The notes below the pieces were generated by a model. The model searched no databases and was not told the DNA's origin. It worked only from the letters and a program-made list of their open reading frames with translations. A stretch of DNA of 64,000 nt from Intestinibacillus sp. Marseille-P6563 (GTDB taxonomy: Bacteria; Bacillota; Clostridia; Oscillospirales; Butyricicoccaceae), in contig NZ_UWOD01000002.1 in assembly GCF_900604335.1 (NCBI RefSeq), positions 1,116,001 through 1,180,000 on the forward strand, in the 5' to 3' direction. Below are positions 9,074-17,775 of the stretch, one piece after another; positions within the stretch are counted from its first letter, which is position 1; every line of letters begins with the position of its first letter. A program made the position numbers and the translations under genes.

Positions 9074-9397
9074 ATGATCACGACAACAACCACCACCATT
9101 GATGGAAAACGCATTGTGGAATACAAGGGCATTGTATTCGGCGAAGTGATTTCGGGCGTTAATTTTGTCCGCGATTTTGCTGCCGGTCTGACCAACTTCT
9201 TTGGCGGCCGGTCGAACTCGTATGAAGATGAACTCCAGCAGGCGCGCGAAGCGGCGCTGGCCGAGATGGAACAGCGGGCCATGGCCCGCGGCGCCAATGC
9301 CGTCATTGGAGTCGATATCGATTACGAAATTTTAGGCTCGGGGAATAACATGCTGATGGTCAGCGCCTCGGGTACTGCTGTGGTGTATGAAGAATGA
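9074..9397 (+). CDS. UPF0145/YbjQ heavy-metal-binding domain protein
   Basis: This 107-residue protein belongs to the YbjQ/UPF0145 family, whose members form pentameric beta-alpha domains of uncertain role. Diagnostic features are the [17 protein letters not shown] segment, a helical [20 protein letters not shown] segment and the [15 protein letters not shown] strand. It is close to the family's usual length of about 105. AGGAGG precedes ATG 9074 and it trails mrnC by 13 bases. A GC-rich hairpin (9402-9440) follows. Confidence 0.92.
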   Translation: MITTTTTTIDGKRIVEYKGIVFGEVISGVNFVRDFAAGLTNFFGGRSNSYEDELQQAREAALAEMEQRAMARGANAVIGVDIDYEILGSGNNMLMVSASGTAVVYEE

Positions 9398-9399
9398 AA

Positions 9400-9443
9400 A
9401 ACGCCGGCTGTATGAACATTTGGTTCACACGGCCGGCGCTTTC
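9400..9443. terminator. GC-rich hairpin between convergent genes
   Basis: CGCCGGC and GCCGGCG arms enclose a loop rich in imperfect pairs. Immediately downstream lies CTTTCC rather than a clean U-tract, so it may be a weak terminator serving both convergent transcripts. Confidence 0.5.
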
Positions 9444-9485
9444 CCGTTTTGTATGGGATCAGGGGGATCGGATCATGGAGGGACG

Positions 9486-9599
9486 TTATTCACCCTTCTG
9501 GCTTTGCGAAGACGGGCAGTCCTTCATGCTCTGGGAAGACGGAGTGTTCTTCTGGTTCTGCGCGCTGTTCTTCTGATTGTTCTTACGTTCGCGAGACAT
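9486..9599 (-). CDS. 37-residue hydrophilic Ser/Asn/Gln-rich peptide
   Basis: ATG 9599 follows a strong AAGGAAGGTG site with six bases between. The frame reads MSRERKNNQKNSAQNQKN and then a PSSQS-repeat tail ending in SQKGE. The peptide has no hydrophobic stretch, is strongly basic at the N-terminus and resembles very short spore-type or low-complexity proteins of Clostridia. I do not assign a function. It is oriented against mrnC/UPF0145 and lies downstream of the CobW-like gene, separated by a terminator. Confidence 0.72.
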   Translation of the reverse strand: MSRERKNNQKNSAQNQKNTPSSQSMKDCPSSQSQKGE

Positions 9600-9674
9600 G
9601 GCATTCACCTTCCTTTCTTCAAAGGATACGGTGTTAGTATGTCCGCCGCGCCCCGGCTTATACAAAAAAATTTT

Positions 9675-9710
9675 AAAAAAAGGCCGCATCCAAATCGGAT
9701 GCGGCTTTTT
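9675..9710 (-). terminator. intrinsic terminator after the CobW-like operon
   Basis: GCCGCATCC (9683-9691) pairs with GGATGCGGC (9697-9705) around a five-base loop. On the minus strand it is followed by a U-tract (As at 9675-9681 on the plus strand). Confidence 0.85.
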
Positions 9711-9714
9711 GTAT

Positions 9715-10662
9715 TTAATTAAAGTAGACAACTTCTTCCTGGGGCGGCTCGGCCGGCTGGATATCGACCAAATCGAGCACCGGACCCGCGCCCTTATACT
9801 GCGGCAGTTCCTCCACATGGATGTGCGCGGTCAGGGTATACCAGCCCTTGTTTTCGATATTCGGGAAACGGTCGCCCGCGTTGCAGGCAAAGCCCAAAAA
9901 CTGAATATCATCCGCACAGCAGACCATGCCATGGCGGCCAGGCACGATCCAGCCCTTGGGGAGCTGAGGCGTGACCAGCACATGCGCCTTAAAGCGCACG
10001 GTCTTGCCGTCGTATTTCTGCGGCTCGCTGCTCGCGTCCACATACCACAGGCCGAAGTCCTCATCCCTGATGTCGATTTCATCGGCGTCCAAGTCAAAGG
10101 GCATGACCATATTGTCGCGGTAATCTTCCGAATTGCCGTCCACATCATCCAGGAAGATGGTTGCCCGCGGATTCATCGCGCGGATGTTGCGCTGATGCAG
10201 GTAATCCTTATCCTTCTGGGTGCAGCGGTTAAAGACGATCAAATCAGCCGATGTGATGTGCTCAAACATCTTGGGCCCTAGATTGTTGGAATACAGTTCA
10301 AAGGTCGGCCCGCAGACCGAAGCGACGATCTGATACAGTTCCCAGCAGTTGGGCATCACTTCATCGACAAAGTGTCCCAAATCCCACATGCCGTTGAACT
10401 CGATCACAACCCGGTCGGGCTTTTCGGCCTCGTGCGCCTTTTTGAGCGCTGCGGTGGTCAGTTCGTCTTCATCTTCGACATCGACCAGGACAATGTTGTA
10501 TTTCTCCAGAAATTCCTCATCGTATTCCTCGATGCCATCCTCACAGCGGATGAGCAGCGTCTTTTCATCGAGCGTAAAGTTTGGGTCTGCAATGACTTCC
10601 TTAATAAAGGTGGTCTTGCCGCTTTCCAGCAAGCCAATGAAGATATAAGCAGGCGGTTTCAT
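9715..10662 (-). CDS. CobW-like GTPase with C-terminal DUF1980-like domain
   Basis: The 315-residue protein has an N-terminal P-loop GTPase domain of the CobW/COG0523 type, with Walker A GLLESGKTT (10-18) and NRCTQKD near the nucleotide-base-recognition position. The usual CxCC metal motif is absent. The C-terminal third (about 205-295, VRFKAHVLVTPQLPKGW and VCCADDIQFLGFACNAG) resembles the domain found in the TIGR03943/YcgQ (DUF1980) permease partners. This is a GTPase/YcgQ-type fusion. It lies 12 bases downstream of the His-rich CobW gene, so both are likely one operon. A metal-related function is inferred from the neighbour. Confidence 0.8.
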   Translation of the reverse strand: MKPPAYIFIGLLESGKTTFIKEVIADPNFTLDEKTLLIRCEDGIEEYDEEFLEKYNIVLVDVEDEDELTTAALKKAHEAEKPDRVVIEFNGMWDLGHFVDEVMPNCWELYQIVASVCGPTFELYSNNLGPKMFEHITSADLIVFNRCTQKDKDYLHQRNIRAMNPRATIFLDDVDGNSEDYRDNMVMPFDLDADEIDIRDEDFGLWYVDASSEPQKYDGKTVRFKAHVLVTPQLPKGWIVPGRHGMVCCADDIQFLGFACNAGDRFPNIENKGWYTLTAHIHVEELPQYKGAGPVLDLVDIQPAEPPQEEVVYFN

Positions 10663-10674
10663 GCGCTTGCCCCC

Positions 10675-11805
10675 TTAAATCCCAAAGATCTCGACCAGAC
10701 GGCTCTCGTCCAGTTCGGCGCCGATGACGCACAGGCGGCCGGTGTAGTCGGCAGCGCCGTGACGGATTTCAGGCATGCCGGGCACATAGTCAAAATGCAG
10801 CCAGCCGCCATCCGCACTGGGCACGATGCCCTTGGCGCGCAGCACGGTACCGAGCGAAATGTCGCCCAGTTCGGTCAGGCAGCCCTTGAGCTCGTCCTCG
10901 GTGAACTTCTTGGGCGTTTCCACACCCCAGCTCTGAAATACTTCGTCGGCATGGTGGTCATGGCCGCAGGAGCAGCCGTCGTGGTGATGGTGATGATGGT
11001 GATGATGGTGCTCATGGTCATGATCGTGGCAGCCGCAGGTGCATTCCGGGCCATGGTCATGGTGATGTTCGTGCTCATGGTCGTGCGGATGCTCATGATG
11101 GTGCTCGTGCGGATGCTCATGGTCATGCGGGTGTTCGTGATGATGCTCATGCTCGTGTTCATGGTGATGCTCGTGCTTGATCTGTTCGAGCAGTTCCTCG
11201 GCCAGCGAATGGCTGGCTTCCATGACATCCAGCATCTGTCCGCCGGTCAGTTCGTCCCACGGCGTGGTGACGATGCGCGCATCCTTGTTGTGCTCACGCA
11301 GCAGATGGACGCACTGGTCCAGCTTATCCGGCTTTGCATTCTGGGTACGGCTGAGCAAAATCGCGCCCGCGTGTTCGATTTGGTTCAAGAAGAATTCGCC
11401 GAAGTTCTTGGCGTACATCTTACACTTCATCACGTCTACGACCGTGACAAAGCTGTTTAAAACCACCGGTTCGTGCTCGGCAACGCCCTGCACGGCACGA
11501 ATCACGTCGGACAGCTTGCCCACGCCCGACGGCTCGATGATGATGCGGTCGGGATGATAGGTTTCAATAACTTCCTCGAGCGCCTTGCCGAAGTCGCCCA
11601 CCAGCGAGCAGCAGATGCAGCCCGAGTTCATCTCGGTGATCTGAATGCCGGCTTCCTTTAAAAAGCCGCCGTCGATGCCGATTTCACCGAATTCGTTCTC
11701 GATCAGCACGACTTTCTGGCCCTTCAGGGCTTCGCCCAGCAGCTTCTTGATGAGCGTGGTCTTGCCGGCGCCCAAAAAGCCCGAAATAATGTCAATTTTC
11801 GTCAT
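10675..11805 (-). CDS. COG0523 (CobW/ZNG1-type) metallochaperone GTPase with long His-rich insert
   Basis: The 376-residue GTPase has Walker A GFLGAGKTT (9-17) and the diagnostic metal site GCICC (C63-x-C65-C66). It also has SRTQNAKPD (base recognition) and a C-terminal CobW_C domain (about 300-376). Between the domains lies a 75-residue segment (211-285) that is over half histidine with Glu and Asp and two CxC clusters. This is far longer than in most homologues and should bind several Zn or similar ions. COG0523 proteins deliver metal, usually zinc, to client enzymes at GTP cost. It starts at ATG 11805 with AGGAAG upstream. Confidence 0.93.
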   Translation of the reverse strand: MTKIDIISGFLGAGKTTLIKKLLGEALKGQKVVLIENEFGEIGIDGGFLKEAGIQITEMNSGCICCSLVGDFGKALEEVIETYHPDRIIIEPSGVGKLSDVIRAVQGVAEHEPVVLNSFVTVVDVMKCKMYAKNFGEFFLNQIEHAGAILLSRTQNAKPDKLDQCVHLLREHNKDARIVTTPWDELTGGQMLDVMEASHSLAEELLEQIKHEHHHEHEHEHHHEHPHDHEHPHEHHHEHPHDHEHEHHHDHGPECTCGCHDHDHEHHHHHHHHHHDGCSCGHDHHADEVFQSWGVETPKKFTEDELKGCLTELGDISLGTVLRAKGIVPSADGGWLHFDYVPGMPEIRHGAADYTGRLCVIGAELDESRLVEIFGI

Positions 11806-11958
11806 ATGATTTACTTCCTCTCGGTATTATAAATTACAAACAAAGCGGCGGTTAGCCCACCTTAACAATTATCATACCCCCAAAGGCATGGGGAATTCAA
11901 GCCTTTTCCTGCGAACTTTTCATGAATTTTTATCTTATCGCGGCAAAAAGGTAAATTT

Positions 11959-12957
11959 TCAGAAATCGCGGAAGATGTCGGGCAAATACAAATCGGTTTG
12001 GGGGACTTTATCCCACGAAAAAGCCTCGACCAAATCCCGCGCCGCGACCGGCTCATCCCGGTCGATCAGCCCGGCGGCGAACGCCAGCGCGCCCACCAGC
12101 CGTTCGGGGCGCATATGCTGCCGCAGCCGTCCCAGATCAAGGTCCTCATCCCGCTTGCTCAGCCGCCGCCCGTCGGGCGCGAGCAACAGCGGCATATGAT
12201 AAAACGCGGGCGGTGTGAAACCGAACAGCCGGTGCAGCCAGATTTGACGAGCCGTCGAGCCGATCAAATCGTTGCCGCGCACCACTTCGGTCACGCCCAT
12301 CAAACCATCGTCCACGGTCACAGCCAACTGATAGGCGAACACCCCATCCGACCGCCGGATGATAAAATCGCCGCATTCTTCGGTCAAGCGTTCACGATAA
12401 GGCCCCATGCAGCCGTCTGTAAACGAAATCTCCTCATCCGGCACCATCACGCGCGTGGCCGGCTGCCGGGTCTTGCGCTTTTCAGCCACTTCCGCAGCCG
12501 ACAAACCGCGGCAGGTGCCGGTATACACCACCCGTCCATCGGACAGATGGGGCGCGCTGGCTGCGTGCAGCGCGGCGCGCGAACAAAAGCAGGGATACAG
12601 CAGTCCTTTTTCCCGCAAGATATTTTCAAAATACAGATAAATCGGTGTCCGGTCGCTCTGATATGCCGACTGCACGACGTTTTCCGGCATCTCTGCCAAC
12701 ACGGCCGCATAATGCTGCGCACCCGGATTTTTCGGGTCCGGGTCATCCCAGGTCAGCCCTAACCAGTGCAGGTCGTCGATGATTTGTGCGGCATGGCTCC
12801 GCGGACAGCGCATTTCGTCCAAATCCTCAATGCGCAGCAGGCAGGCGCCCCCCTTGCTGCGCGCGCTCAGCCAGGCGAGCAGGGCACACAGTACATTGCC
12901 CAGGTGCATCCGCCCGCTGGGCGAGGGTGCGAACCGTCCGACTGTTGATGTTTCCAA
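11959..12957 (-). CDS. gluQ: glutamyl-Q tRNA(Asp) synthetase
   Basis: The 332-residue class I synthetase paralogue lacks an anticodon-binding domain. It has the HIGH-type motif GRFAPSPSGRMHLGN at its start, a C-x-C...Y-x3-C zinc site (YPCFC and YTGTC near 115-143) and LSKRDEDL as the KMSKS equivalent. GluQRS places glutamate on queuosine of tRNA-Asp. The start is TTG 12957 because AGGAGG lies seven bases upstream and homology begins directly there; earlier in-frame codons read through the intergenic region. It is transcribed away from the GH3 gene. Confidence 0.93.
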   Translation of the reverse strand: METSTVGRFAPSPSGRMHLGNVLCALLAWLSARSKGGACLLRIEDLDEMRCPRSHAAQIIDDLHWLGLTWDDPDPKNPGAQHYAAVLAEMPENVVQSAYQSDRTPIYLYFENILREKGLLYPCFCSRAALHAASAPHLSDGRVVYTGTCRGLSAAEVAEKRKTRQPATRVMVPDEEISFTDGCMGPYRERLTEECGDFIIRRSDGVFAYQLAVTVDDGLMGVTEVVRGNDLIGSTARQIWLHRLFGFTPPAFYHMPLLLAPDGRRLSKRDEDLDLGRLRQHMRPERLVGALAFAAGLIDRDEPVAARDLVEAFSWDKVPQTDLYLPDIFRDF

Positions 12958-13112
12958 GCAAACGCCTCCTCTCCCCGTTATTGTACCACTGCGGCCCTCA
13001 TTTGAAAAGGCGTGGTCCCTTTCCCGTTGGTTTGCGGCGATTTTGGGATGTAGCATTTTTGATGCAATTATGATAAAATTGAATGCAGATAGACCCAGGG
13101 GGGAATGTACAT

Positions 13113-14399
13113 TTGCTCAAGAAAATTGCTCTTTATTTTGTGATCGTCCTATTGCTGGTGATTTCACTGGCCTATTTTTTGCTGCCCGTCTTTGGCATCT
13201 CGCTGCCCATCTGCATGCCGACCATTCAGTTTGACTGCGACAAGAAATCGCAGGCGGCACAAAGCAGCGCGGTGTCCAGCACCGTGCCCGAAGAAGAACC
13301 CGCAACGCCCGACACCTCGGATTCGCTCGAATCCCATCCGGCCGATGCGCTGCTGGACACTATGACGCTGGAAGAAAAAGTCGGACAGCTTTTCTTTGTC
13401 CGCTGCCCGGAAGAAGATGCCCTGGGAGAGACTTTGGCCCTACGTCCGGCTGGTTTCCTGCTGTTCAGCCGCGATTTTGAAGGCCAGACCAAGGATTCGG
13501 TCCGAGACACCATTGCGACCTATCAGCAAGGTTCGGAAATCCCCATGCTCATGGGCGTGGACGAGGAAGGCGGCACGGTCGTCCGGGTGAGCAAATACGA
13601 AGCTTTCCGCCGCTGGCCGTTCCAATCGCCGCAAGAACTGTTTGAAGAAAACGGCATGGATGCGTTTGTATATGACACCGCCGAAAAGGATGATCTGCTT
13701 TCCGATTTGGGCATCAACGTCAATCTCGCGCCGGTCTGCGATGTTTCGACCGACGAAGAGGACTTTATGTATGACCGCACGCTCGGCCAGGATGCCGAAG
13801 CAACTGCCGAATATGTGCGCACGACCGTATCCCAGATGGAAAAGGACGGCATGGGCTCGGTGCTCAAGCATTTCCCCGGCTATGGTCCGAACGGCGACAC
13901 CCACGAACAGACCGTCATCGACATGCGCGATCTGGAAACCTATCGCACCGAAGATTTCCTGCCATTTGAAGCTGGCATCGAAGCTGGCGCCGACGCCGTG
14001 CTCGTCAGTCATTTGATCATCTCCTGCATGGATGAAAACCTGCCAGCCTCATTGTCCCCGGCGGTACACGATATTTTGCGGGAGGAACTCGGTTTTGAAG
14101 GCGTCATTCTGACCGATGACCTTGCGATGGACGCCATTGCCGACTTTACCCAAAACCATGACGCGGCCGTATTGGCCATTCAGGCGGGCAATGATCTTAT
14201 CATCAGTTCGGATTTCCCGACCCAGTATCAGGCGGTTCTGGATGCGGTCTACGACGGGACCCTGACCGAGAGCGAAATCGATGAACATGTCCGCCGGGTG
14301 CTCGACTGGAAGCATGCGCTTGGACTGATTGTCTATGAGGATGACACCGACGTATCGCCGGATGACCAAGACACCACCGATCTGGAGGATGCCGCATGA
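13113..14399 (+). CDS. membrane-anchored glycoside hydrolase family 3 protein (NagZ-like)
   Basis: The 428-residue protein has an N-terminal membrane segment (about 4-25) and a Ser/Pro/Glu linker, then a single GH3 N-domain barrel. The family signatures are MGVDEEGGTVVR, LKHFPGYG with a nearby DTH acid/base pair (D262/H264) and LTDDLAMDAI carrying the nucleophile Asp. The loop DTH dyad is typical of beta-N-acetylglucosaminidases that cut muropeptides. The TTG start at 13113 follows a G-rich ribosome site; an earlier in-frame ATG at 13083 would place that site inside the coding sequence. Its stop overlaps the next gene (ATGA). Confidence 0.85.
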   Translation: MLKKIALYFVIVLLLVISLAYFLLPVFGISLPICMPTIQFDCDKKSQAAQSSAVSSTVPEEEPATPDTSDSLESHPADALLDTMTLEEKVGQLFFVRCPEEDALGETLALRPAGFLLFSRDFEGQTKDSVRDTIATYQQGSEIPMLMGVDEEGGTVVRVSKYEAFRRWPFQSPQELFEENGMDAFVYDTAEKDDLLSDLGINVNLAPVCDVSTDEEDFMYDRTLGQDAEATAEYVRTTVSQMEKDGMGSVLKHFPGYGPNGDTHEQTVIDMRDLETYRTEDFLPFEAGIEAGADAVLVSHLIISCMDENLPASLSPAVHDILREELGFEGVILTDDLAMDAIADFTQNHDAAVLAIQAGNDLIISSDFPTQYQAVLDAVYDGTLTESEIDEHVRRVLDWKHALGLIVYEDDTDVSPDDQDTTDLEDAA

Positions 14400-15136
14400 C
14401 TTACGATCTACTGCCCCTCTTGTTACCGCTGGCCGAACCGGCCTATCGGGATTTTCATGTCAAACTGGTGCCCGAACTGGATGCCAGCCAGATGTTAGGG
14501 ATTCGTATGCCAGCCCTGCGCAAACTGGGCCGCGAACTGGCCAAAGGCCCGGATGCGGCAATCATCCTGGCTGACCGCACCCCGGACACCTATTATGAAG
14601 AAACGGTCATCCGCGGTGTGGTGATCGCCTGTGCCAAGCTGGACCTTGCTGCCCGGCTGGAACAAATTGCAGCGTTTGTGCCCTATATTGTCAACTGGGC
14701 GGTGTGCGATACCTTTGTCAGTGGCTTGAAATTCCGCGACGCCGACCTGCCGTCCGTGCGCGCCTTTTTGGAGCCCTATGTCACCTCTTCCGAGGAATTT
14801 CCTGCGCGGTTTGGCGCGGTTATGCTGCTGCGCTTTTTTGTCCGGCCGGATACGCTGGACGATACGCTGCGTACCCTGACCGCCCTGCCCGCCAACGGTT
14901 ATAATGCCCGCATGGCGGTCGCTTGGGCGCTGGCCGAATGCCTGGTGAAATTCCCGGAATCAACCTTAGCTCACCTGGAAACGCATCCGCTCGACCTTTG
15001 GACCTATCGCAAGACGCTGCAAAAGGCGCTCGAATCCCGCCGACTGCCCGAGGCGCTGCGGACCACGCTGCGGCAAAAACGTGCCGCTCTGCCCAAGGAT
15101 AGCAAAGAAAAGCATCCGTTTCCGCAAGATTCTTAA
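14396..15136 (+). CDS. AlkD-like DNA alkylation repair protein
   Basis: The 246-residue all-helical HEAT-like repeat protein belongs to the DNA alkylation repair (PF08713) family. Typical stretches are GIRMPALRKLGRELAK, YYEETVIRGVVIA, VNWAVCDTFVSGLKF and ARFGAVMLLRFFV. AlkD flips or excises positively charged alkylated bases. The W-D pair in NWAVCD corresponds to the conserved catalytic-region motif of the family. It overlaps the GH3 gene by four bases (ATGA), so it is translationally coupled. The functional link between a wall hydrolase and this protein is unclear. Confidence 0.88.
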   Translation: MTYDLLPLLLPLAEPAYRDFHVKLVPELDASQMLGIRMPALRKLGRELAKGPDAAIILADRTPDTYYEETVIRGVVIACAKLDLAARLEQIAAFVPYIVNWAVCDTFVSGLKFRDADLPSVRAFLEPYVTSSEEFPARFGAVMLLRFFVRPDTLDDTLRTLTALPANGYNARMAVAWALAECLVKFPESTLAHLETHPLDLWTYRKTLQKALESRRLPEALRTTLRQKRAALPKDSKEKHPFPQDS

Positions 15137-15217
15137 TGCATCCGCCCCGTGGTTTGTTTATACTGGAATTAGTATATTTGAACAAATTTATTTTTTTACA
15201 AAGGGGTGTTTTATCGT

Positions 15218-16360
15218 ATGCGACTAAAATTCGGAATGGTTGGCGGTGCGGGCGGCTTCATTGGCGACGTTCACCGTCATGCAGCACACATGGATGACCT
15301 GGCCCTTCTAACGGCTGGCTGCTTCTCCCGGAATATGGACAAAAACCGTGCCTTTGCGGAGAAATGGAACATCACCGACCCTTCGCGGGTCTATCCCGAT
15401 TATCAGACCATGGCCGAAGCCGAGACAGCGCGTGAGGACGGCATCGATTTTGTGTCCATCACCACGCCCAATGACACCCATTATCCAATCGCCAAATGCT
15501 TCCTGGAACACGGGATTCATATTATGTGCGATAAACCCCTGGCGCTCAATGCCGAACAGGGCCGCGAACTGGCCAAACTGGCCAAGGAAAAAGACCTCCT
15601 GTTCGGTGTGACCTATACCTACACTGGCTATGCCATGATTCGGCAGGCACGGGAAATGATCGACGCCGGTGAAATCGGCCGCATCACCTGCATCCAGGGC
15701 GAATACCCCCAGGAATGGCTGGCCGTTTCGCTGGTATCGGGCAGTTCGGAACAAGCCACCTGGCGGCAGGACCCGGCCCGTTCGGGCGCATCGGGCTGCT
15801 GCGCGGACATCGGCACCCATGTCGAATGCCTGATTTCCAAAATGACCGGCCTGCATCCTACCCGTGTTATCGCCCGGTTTGACAGCATCCCGGCTGACAT
15901 CCCGCTGGAAACCAACGCCCAGATGATGGTCGAGTTTGACGGCGGCATCCCCGGCATGATCTGGACCAGCCAGGTCGCCATGGGCCATGAAACCGAAGTC
16001 GGTGTTCGTATCTTTGGCGAAAAGGGTTCGGTCGAATGGAATCATCTGCGGCCGTGGGAACTGCGGGTCACCCGCATCAACCAACCGCCCCAGGTGTATA
16101 CCACCAACCGCGATTACCTGTATCCGGCAGCTAAGGAGCTTTGCCGCCTGCCCTCTGGCCATATGGAAGGCTTCTATGAGGCGTTCGGCAACCTGTACCG
16201 TGGCTTCTGCATGAATCTGATCGCCAAAAAGACCGGCGGCGACCCGGGTTCGTTCCGGTATCCGACGGTCGAAGATGGCGTACGCGGCATTGAATTTGTG
16301 GATGCCTGCCTGAAATCCAATGCCAACAACAACATTTGGGTGCCCATCGAACACGAATAA
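15218..16360 (+). CDS. Gfo/Idh/MocA-family oxidoreductase
   Basis: The 380-residue NAD(P)-dependent dehydrogenase starts MRLKFGMVGGAGGF with a glycine-rich Rossmann motif. It shows the family CDKPLAL motif (Lys 100 region), DIGTHVECL (the catalytic His) and GEKGSVEWNH. Members oxidise or reduce sugars, inosose or glucose-fructose-type compounds. ATG 15218 is chosen because AGGGG lies 11 bases upstream, rather than the GTG at 15206. The gene is monocistronic and ended by a strong bidirectional terminator. The substrate cannot be read from the sequence; IolG-type activity is encoded separately at 21915. Confidence 0.88.
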   Translation: MRLKFGMVGGAGGFIGDVHRHAAHMDDLALLTAGCFSRNMDKNRAFAEKWNITDPSRVYPDYQTMAEAETAREDGIDFVSITTPNDTHYPIAKCFLEHGIHIMCDKPLALNAEQGRELAKLAKEKDLLFGVTYTYTGYAMIRQAREMIDAGEIGRITCIQGEYPQEWLAVSLVSGSSEQATWRQDPARSGASGCCADIGTHVECLISKMTGLHPTRVIARFDSIPADIPLETNAQMMVEFDGGIPGMIWTSQVAMGHETEVGVRIFGEKGSVEWNHLRPWELRVTRINQPPQVYTTNRDYLYPAAKELCRLPSGHMEGFYEAFGNLYRGFCMNLIAKKTGGDPGSFRYPTVEDGVRGIEFVDACLKSNANNNIWVPIEHE

Positions 16361-16364
16361 AATC

Positions 16365-16401
16365 AAAAATCCCTGAACCGGTCGGTTCAGGGATTTTTTT
16401 A
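16365..16401. terminator. strong bidirectional terminator
   Basis: AATCCCTGAACC (16368-16379) pairs with GGTTCAGGGATT (16384-16395) around a GGTC loop, with A- and T-runs on both sides. It separates the convergent Gfo/Idh and DUF1836 genes. Confidence 0.92.
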
Positions 16402-16917
16402 TGCCTGCGGCATGGTATCATCGATGATTGTTTCACACAGCCGGCGCATATAAGTGGAAATTGCGGACAATGCTAAGCAAAGCGCTAACCGTTCCCCCGG
16501 ATCTTCCAAGTTGGCATCCAAGCTGGCAAGCTGCTCCGGGATGCGGTCGCGCACCCGCTGCTTGATGTCCAGATAGGCTCGCCAACAGGTTTCAAAATCC
16601 ACATCGTCGCGCCCGGTCAGCTGCTTGACATCGGCCAGCGCCAGGGTCTGCTTCATCTGATAGATGCACAAAATCTGCATGATATGCTGATGGCTGTATT
16701 TCTTGCCCTGGATGGGGCTGATCAATTTTTCCTTGGAATAATTGTTGATCATGGTCTTGGTGATGAGTTTCTCATCCGGATGGCGCTTGGTATCGCTTAA
16801 GCCTTCGCTGAGCAAGGTCAGCACCTGATCCATATATAAATCGAGTTCGGGCACCTGTTCGGGTGTCAAATCACGGTCGGAAAAGACCTCCCGCAAAATC
16901 TCCGCAAACGTGCGCAT
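16399..16917 (-). CDS. DUF1836 domain protein
   Basis: The 172-residue protein carries the DUF1836 pattern (PF08876): KLITKTMINNYSKEKLISP, YSHQHIMQILCIYQMKQTLALADVK and a Cys/Tyr-rich C-terminal helix. The N-terminal part resembles a MerR-like winged helix, and some members act as small transcription regulators. The function here is unknown. GGGGGAAGAAAACAC precedes the ATG. It is transcribed divergently from the haemolysin III-type gene. Confidence 0.88.
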   Translation of the reverse strand: MRTFAEILREVFSDRDLTPEQVPELDLYMDQVLTLLSEGLSDTKRHPDEKLITKTMINNYSKEKLISPIQGKKYSHQHIMQILCIYQMKQTLALADVKQLTGRDDVDFETCWRAYLDIKQRVRDRIPEQLASLDANLEDPGERLALCLALSAISTYMRRLCETIIDDTMPQA

Positions 16918-16985
16918 GTGTTTTCTTCCCCCTTCTATGCCTGTTTTTTATTATAAATGTTTTGCAATATTTTTTCAAGTCGTGC

Positions 16986-17013
16986 TTGTCTTTTTCAAAA
17001 GTCGTGTTATAAT
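16986..17013 (+). promoter_or_regulatory. putative sigma-A promoter for the haemolysin III-type gene
   Basis: TTGTCT (16986-16991) and TATAAT (17008-17013) are separated by 16 bases, about 40 bases upstream of the start codon. Confidence 0.6.
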
Positions 17014-17054
17014 AAATATAACATAGTTTTAAAAACTACATGGAGGTGTTTTCT

Positions 17055-17705
17055 ATGCCACATCTTTTCCTCAAAGCGCGCGAGCCCTTTTCCAGCTATT
17101 CGCACTTTCTCGGCGCTGTCTTGTCCGGGGTCGGTTTGGGCGTCATGCTGCTGCGAATGCTGTGGGTCGGTGCAAACGGTGTGACGCTGCTGTCTGTCAC
17201 CCTGTTTTGCCTGTCGCTCATCGCTTTGTATGCGGCCAGCAGCGTGTATCATTTCTCCCTTCGCGGAGAAGCGGTCTTGCGTATGCTGAAAAAGCTCGAC
17301 CACAGTATGATCTATGTCCTGATTGCCGGCAGTTATACACCGATTGTGCTGAAATTCATGGCACAGCCCCAGTCCTTTTATTTTACGGCCGCCATTTGGG
17401 GCATTGCGCTGCTCGGCATTGCCATTAAGCTTTTGTGGATCGATGCACCTCGTCTGCTCGGCACGGCTTTGTATTTGATTTTGGGCTGGGCCATTGTTGT
17501 GGATTTTGATGTGGTTTTATCCATGCCGGCTCCGGCCATTGCCTTGCTTGCGGCCGGCGGCATTGCTTACACCATTGGCGGCGTCATCTATATCGCCAAG
17601 CGCCCCAATCTGCATCCCGATTTAGGGTTCCATGAACTGTTTCACTTGTTTGTGCTGGTCGGCAGTCTATGCCATTATCTTTTGGTGTTCTTCTTTGTTA
17701 TCTAA
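17055..17705 (+). CDS. haemolysin III / PAQR-family membrane protein
   Basis: The 216-residue protein has seven predicted membrane segments. It has the conserved PAQR polar residues: PFSSYSHFLGA near the N-terminus (His near 18), SSVYHFS (His near 65), KLDHSMIYVLIAGSYTP, and GFHELFHLFVLVGSLCHY near the C-terminus, which together form a zinc site. The family includes YqfA and bacterial haemolysin III; the activity is likely zinc-dependent hydrolase-like. ATG 17055 is chosen because GGAGG is eight bases upstream. The ATG of ATGGAGG at 17040 lies in the ribosome site itself. It ends at a strong terminator. Confidence 0.93.
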   Translation: MPHLFLKAREPFSSYSHFLGAVLSGVGLGVMLLRMLWVGANGVTLLSVTLFCLSLIALYAASSVYHFSLRGEAVLRMLKKLDHSMIYVLIAGSYTPIVLKFMAQPQSFYFTAAIWGIALLGIAIKLLWIDAPRLLGTALYLILGWAIVVDFDVVLSMPAPAIALLAAGGIAYTIGGVIYIAKRPNLHPDLGFHELFHLFVLVGSLCHYLLVFFFVI

Positions 17706-17737
17706 AATTTAGACACCTGATTTGCACACACCCTTTT

Positions 17738-17775
17738 AAAAAAAGCCAATCGCAAGATTGCGATTGGCTTTTTTT
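17738..17775. terminator. bidirectional terminator
   Basis: AAAGCCAATCGCAA pairs with TTGCGATTGGCTTT, with an A-run on the left and a T-run on the right. It ends the haemolysin III transcript and, on the other strand, the small membrane protein gene. Confidence 0.9.

Noticed and set aside
11826-11850. Possible Zur-like site upstream of the CobW genes (GTAATTTATAAT)
   Set aside because: The symmetry is poor, with a two-base rather than one-base centre, so I would not claim a zinc operator.
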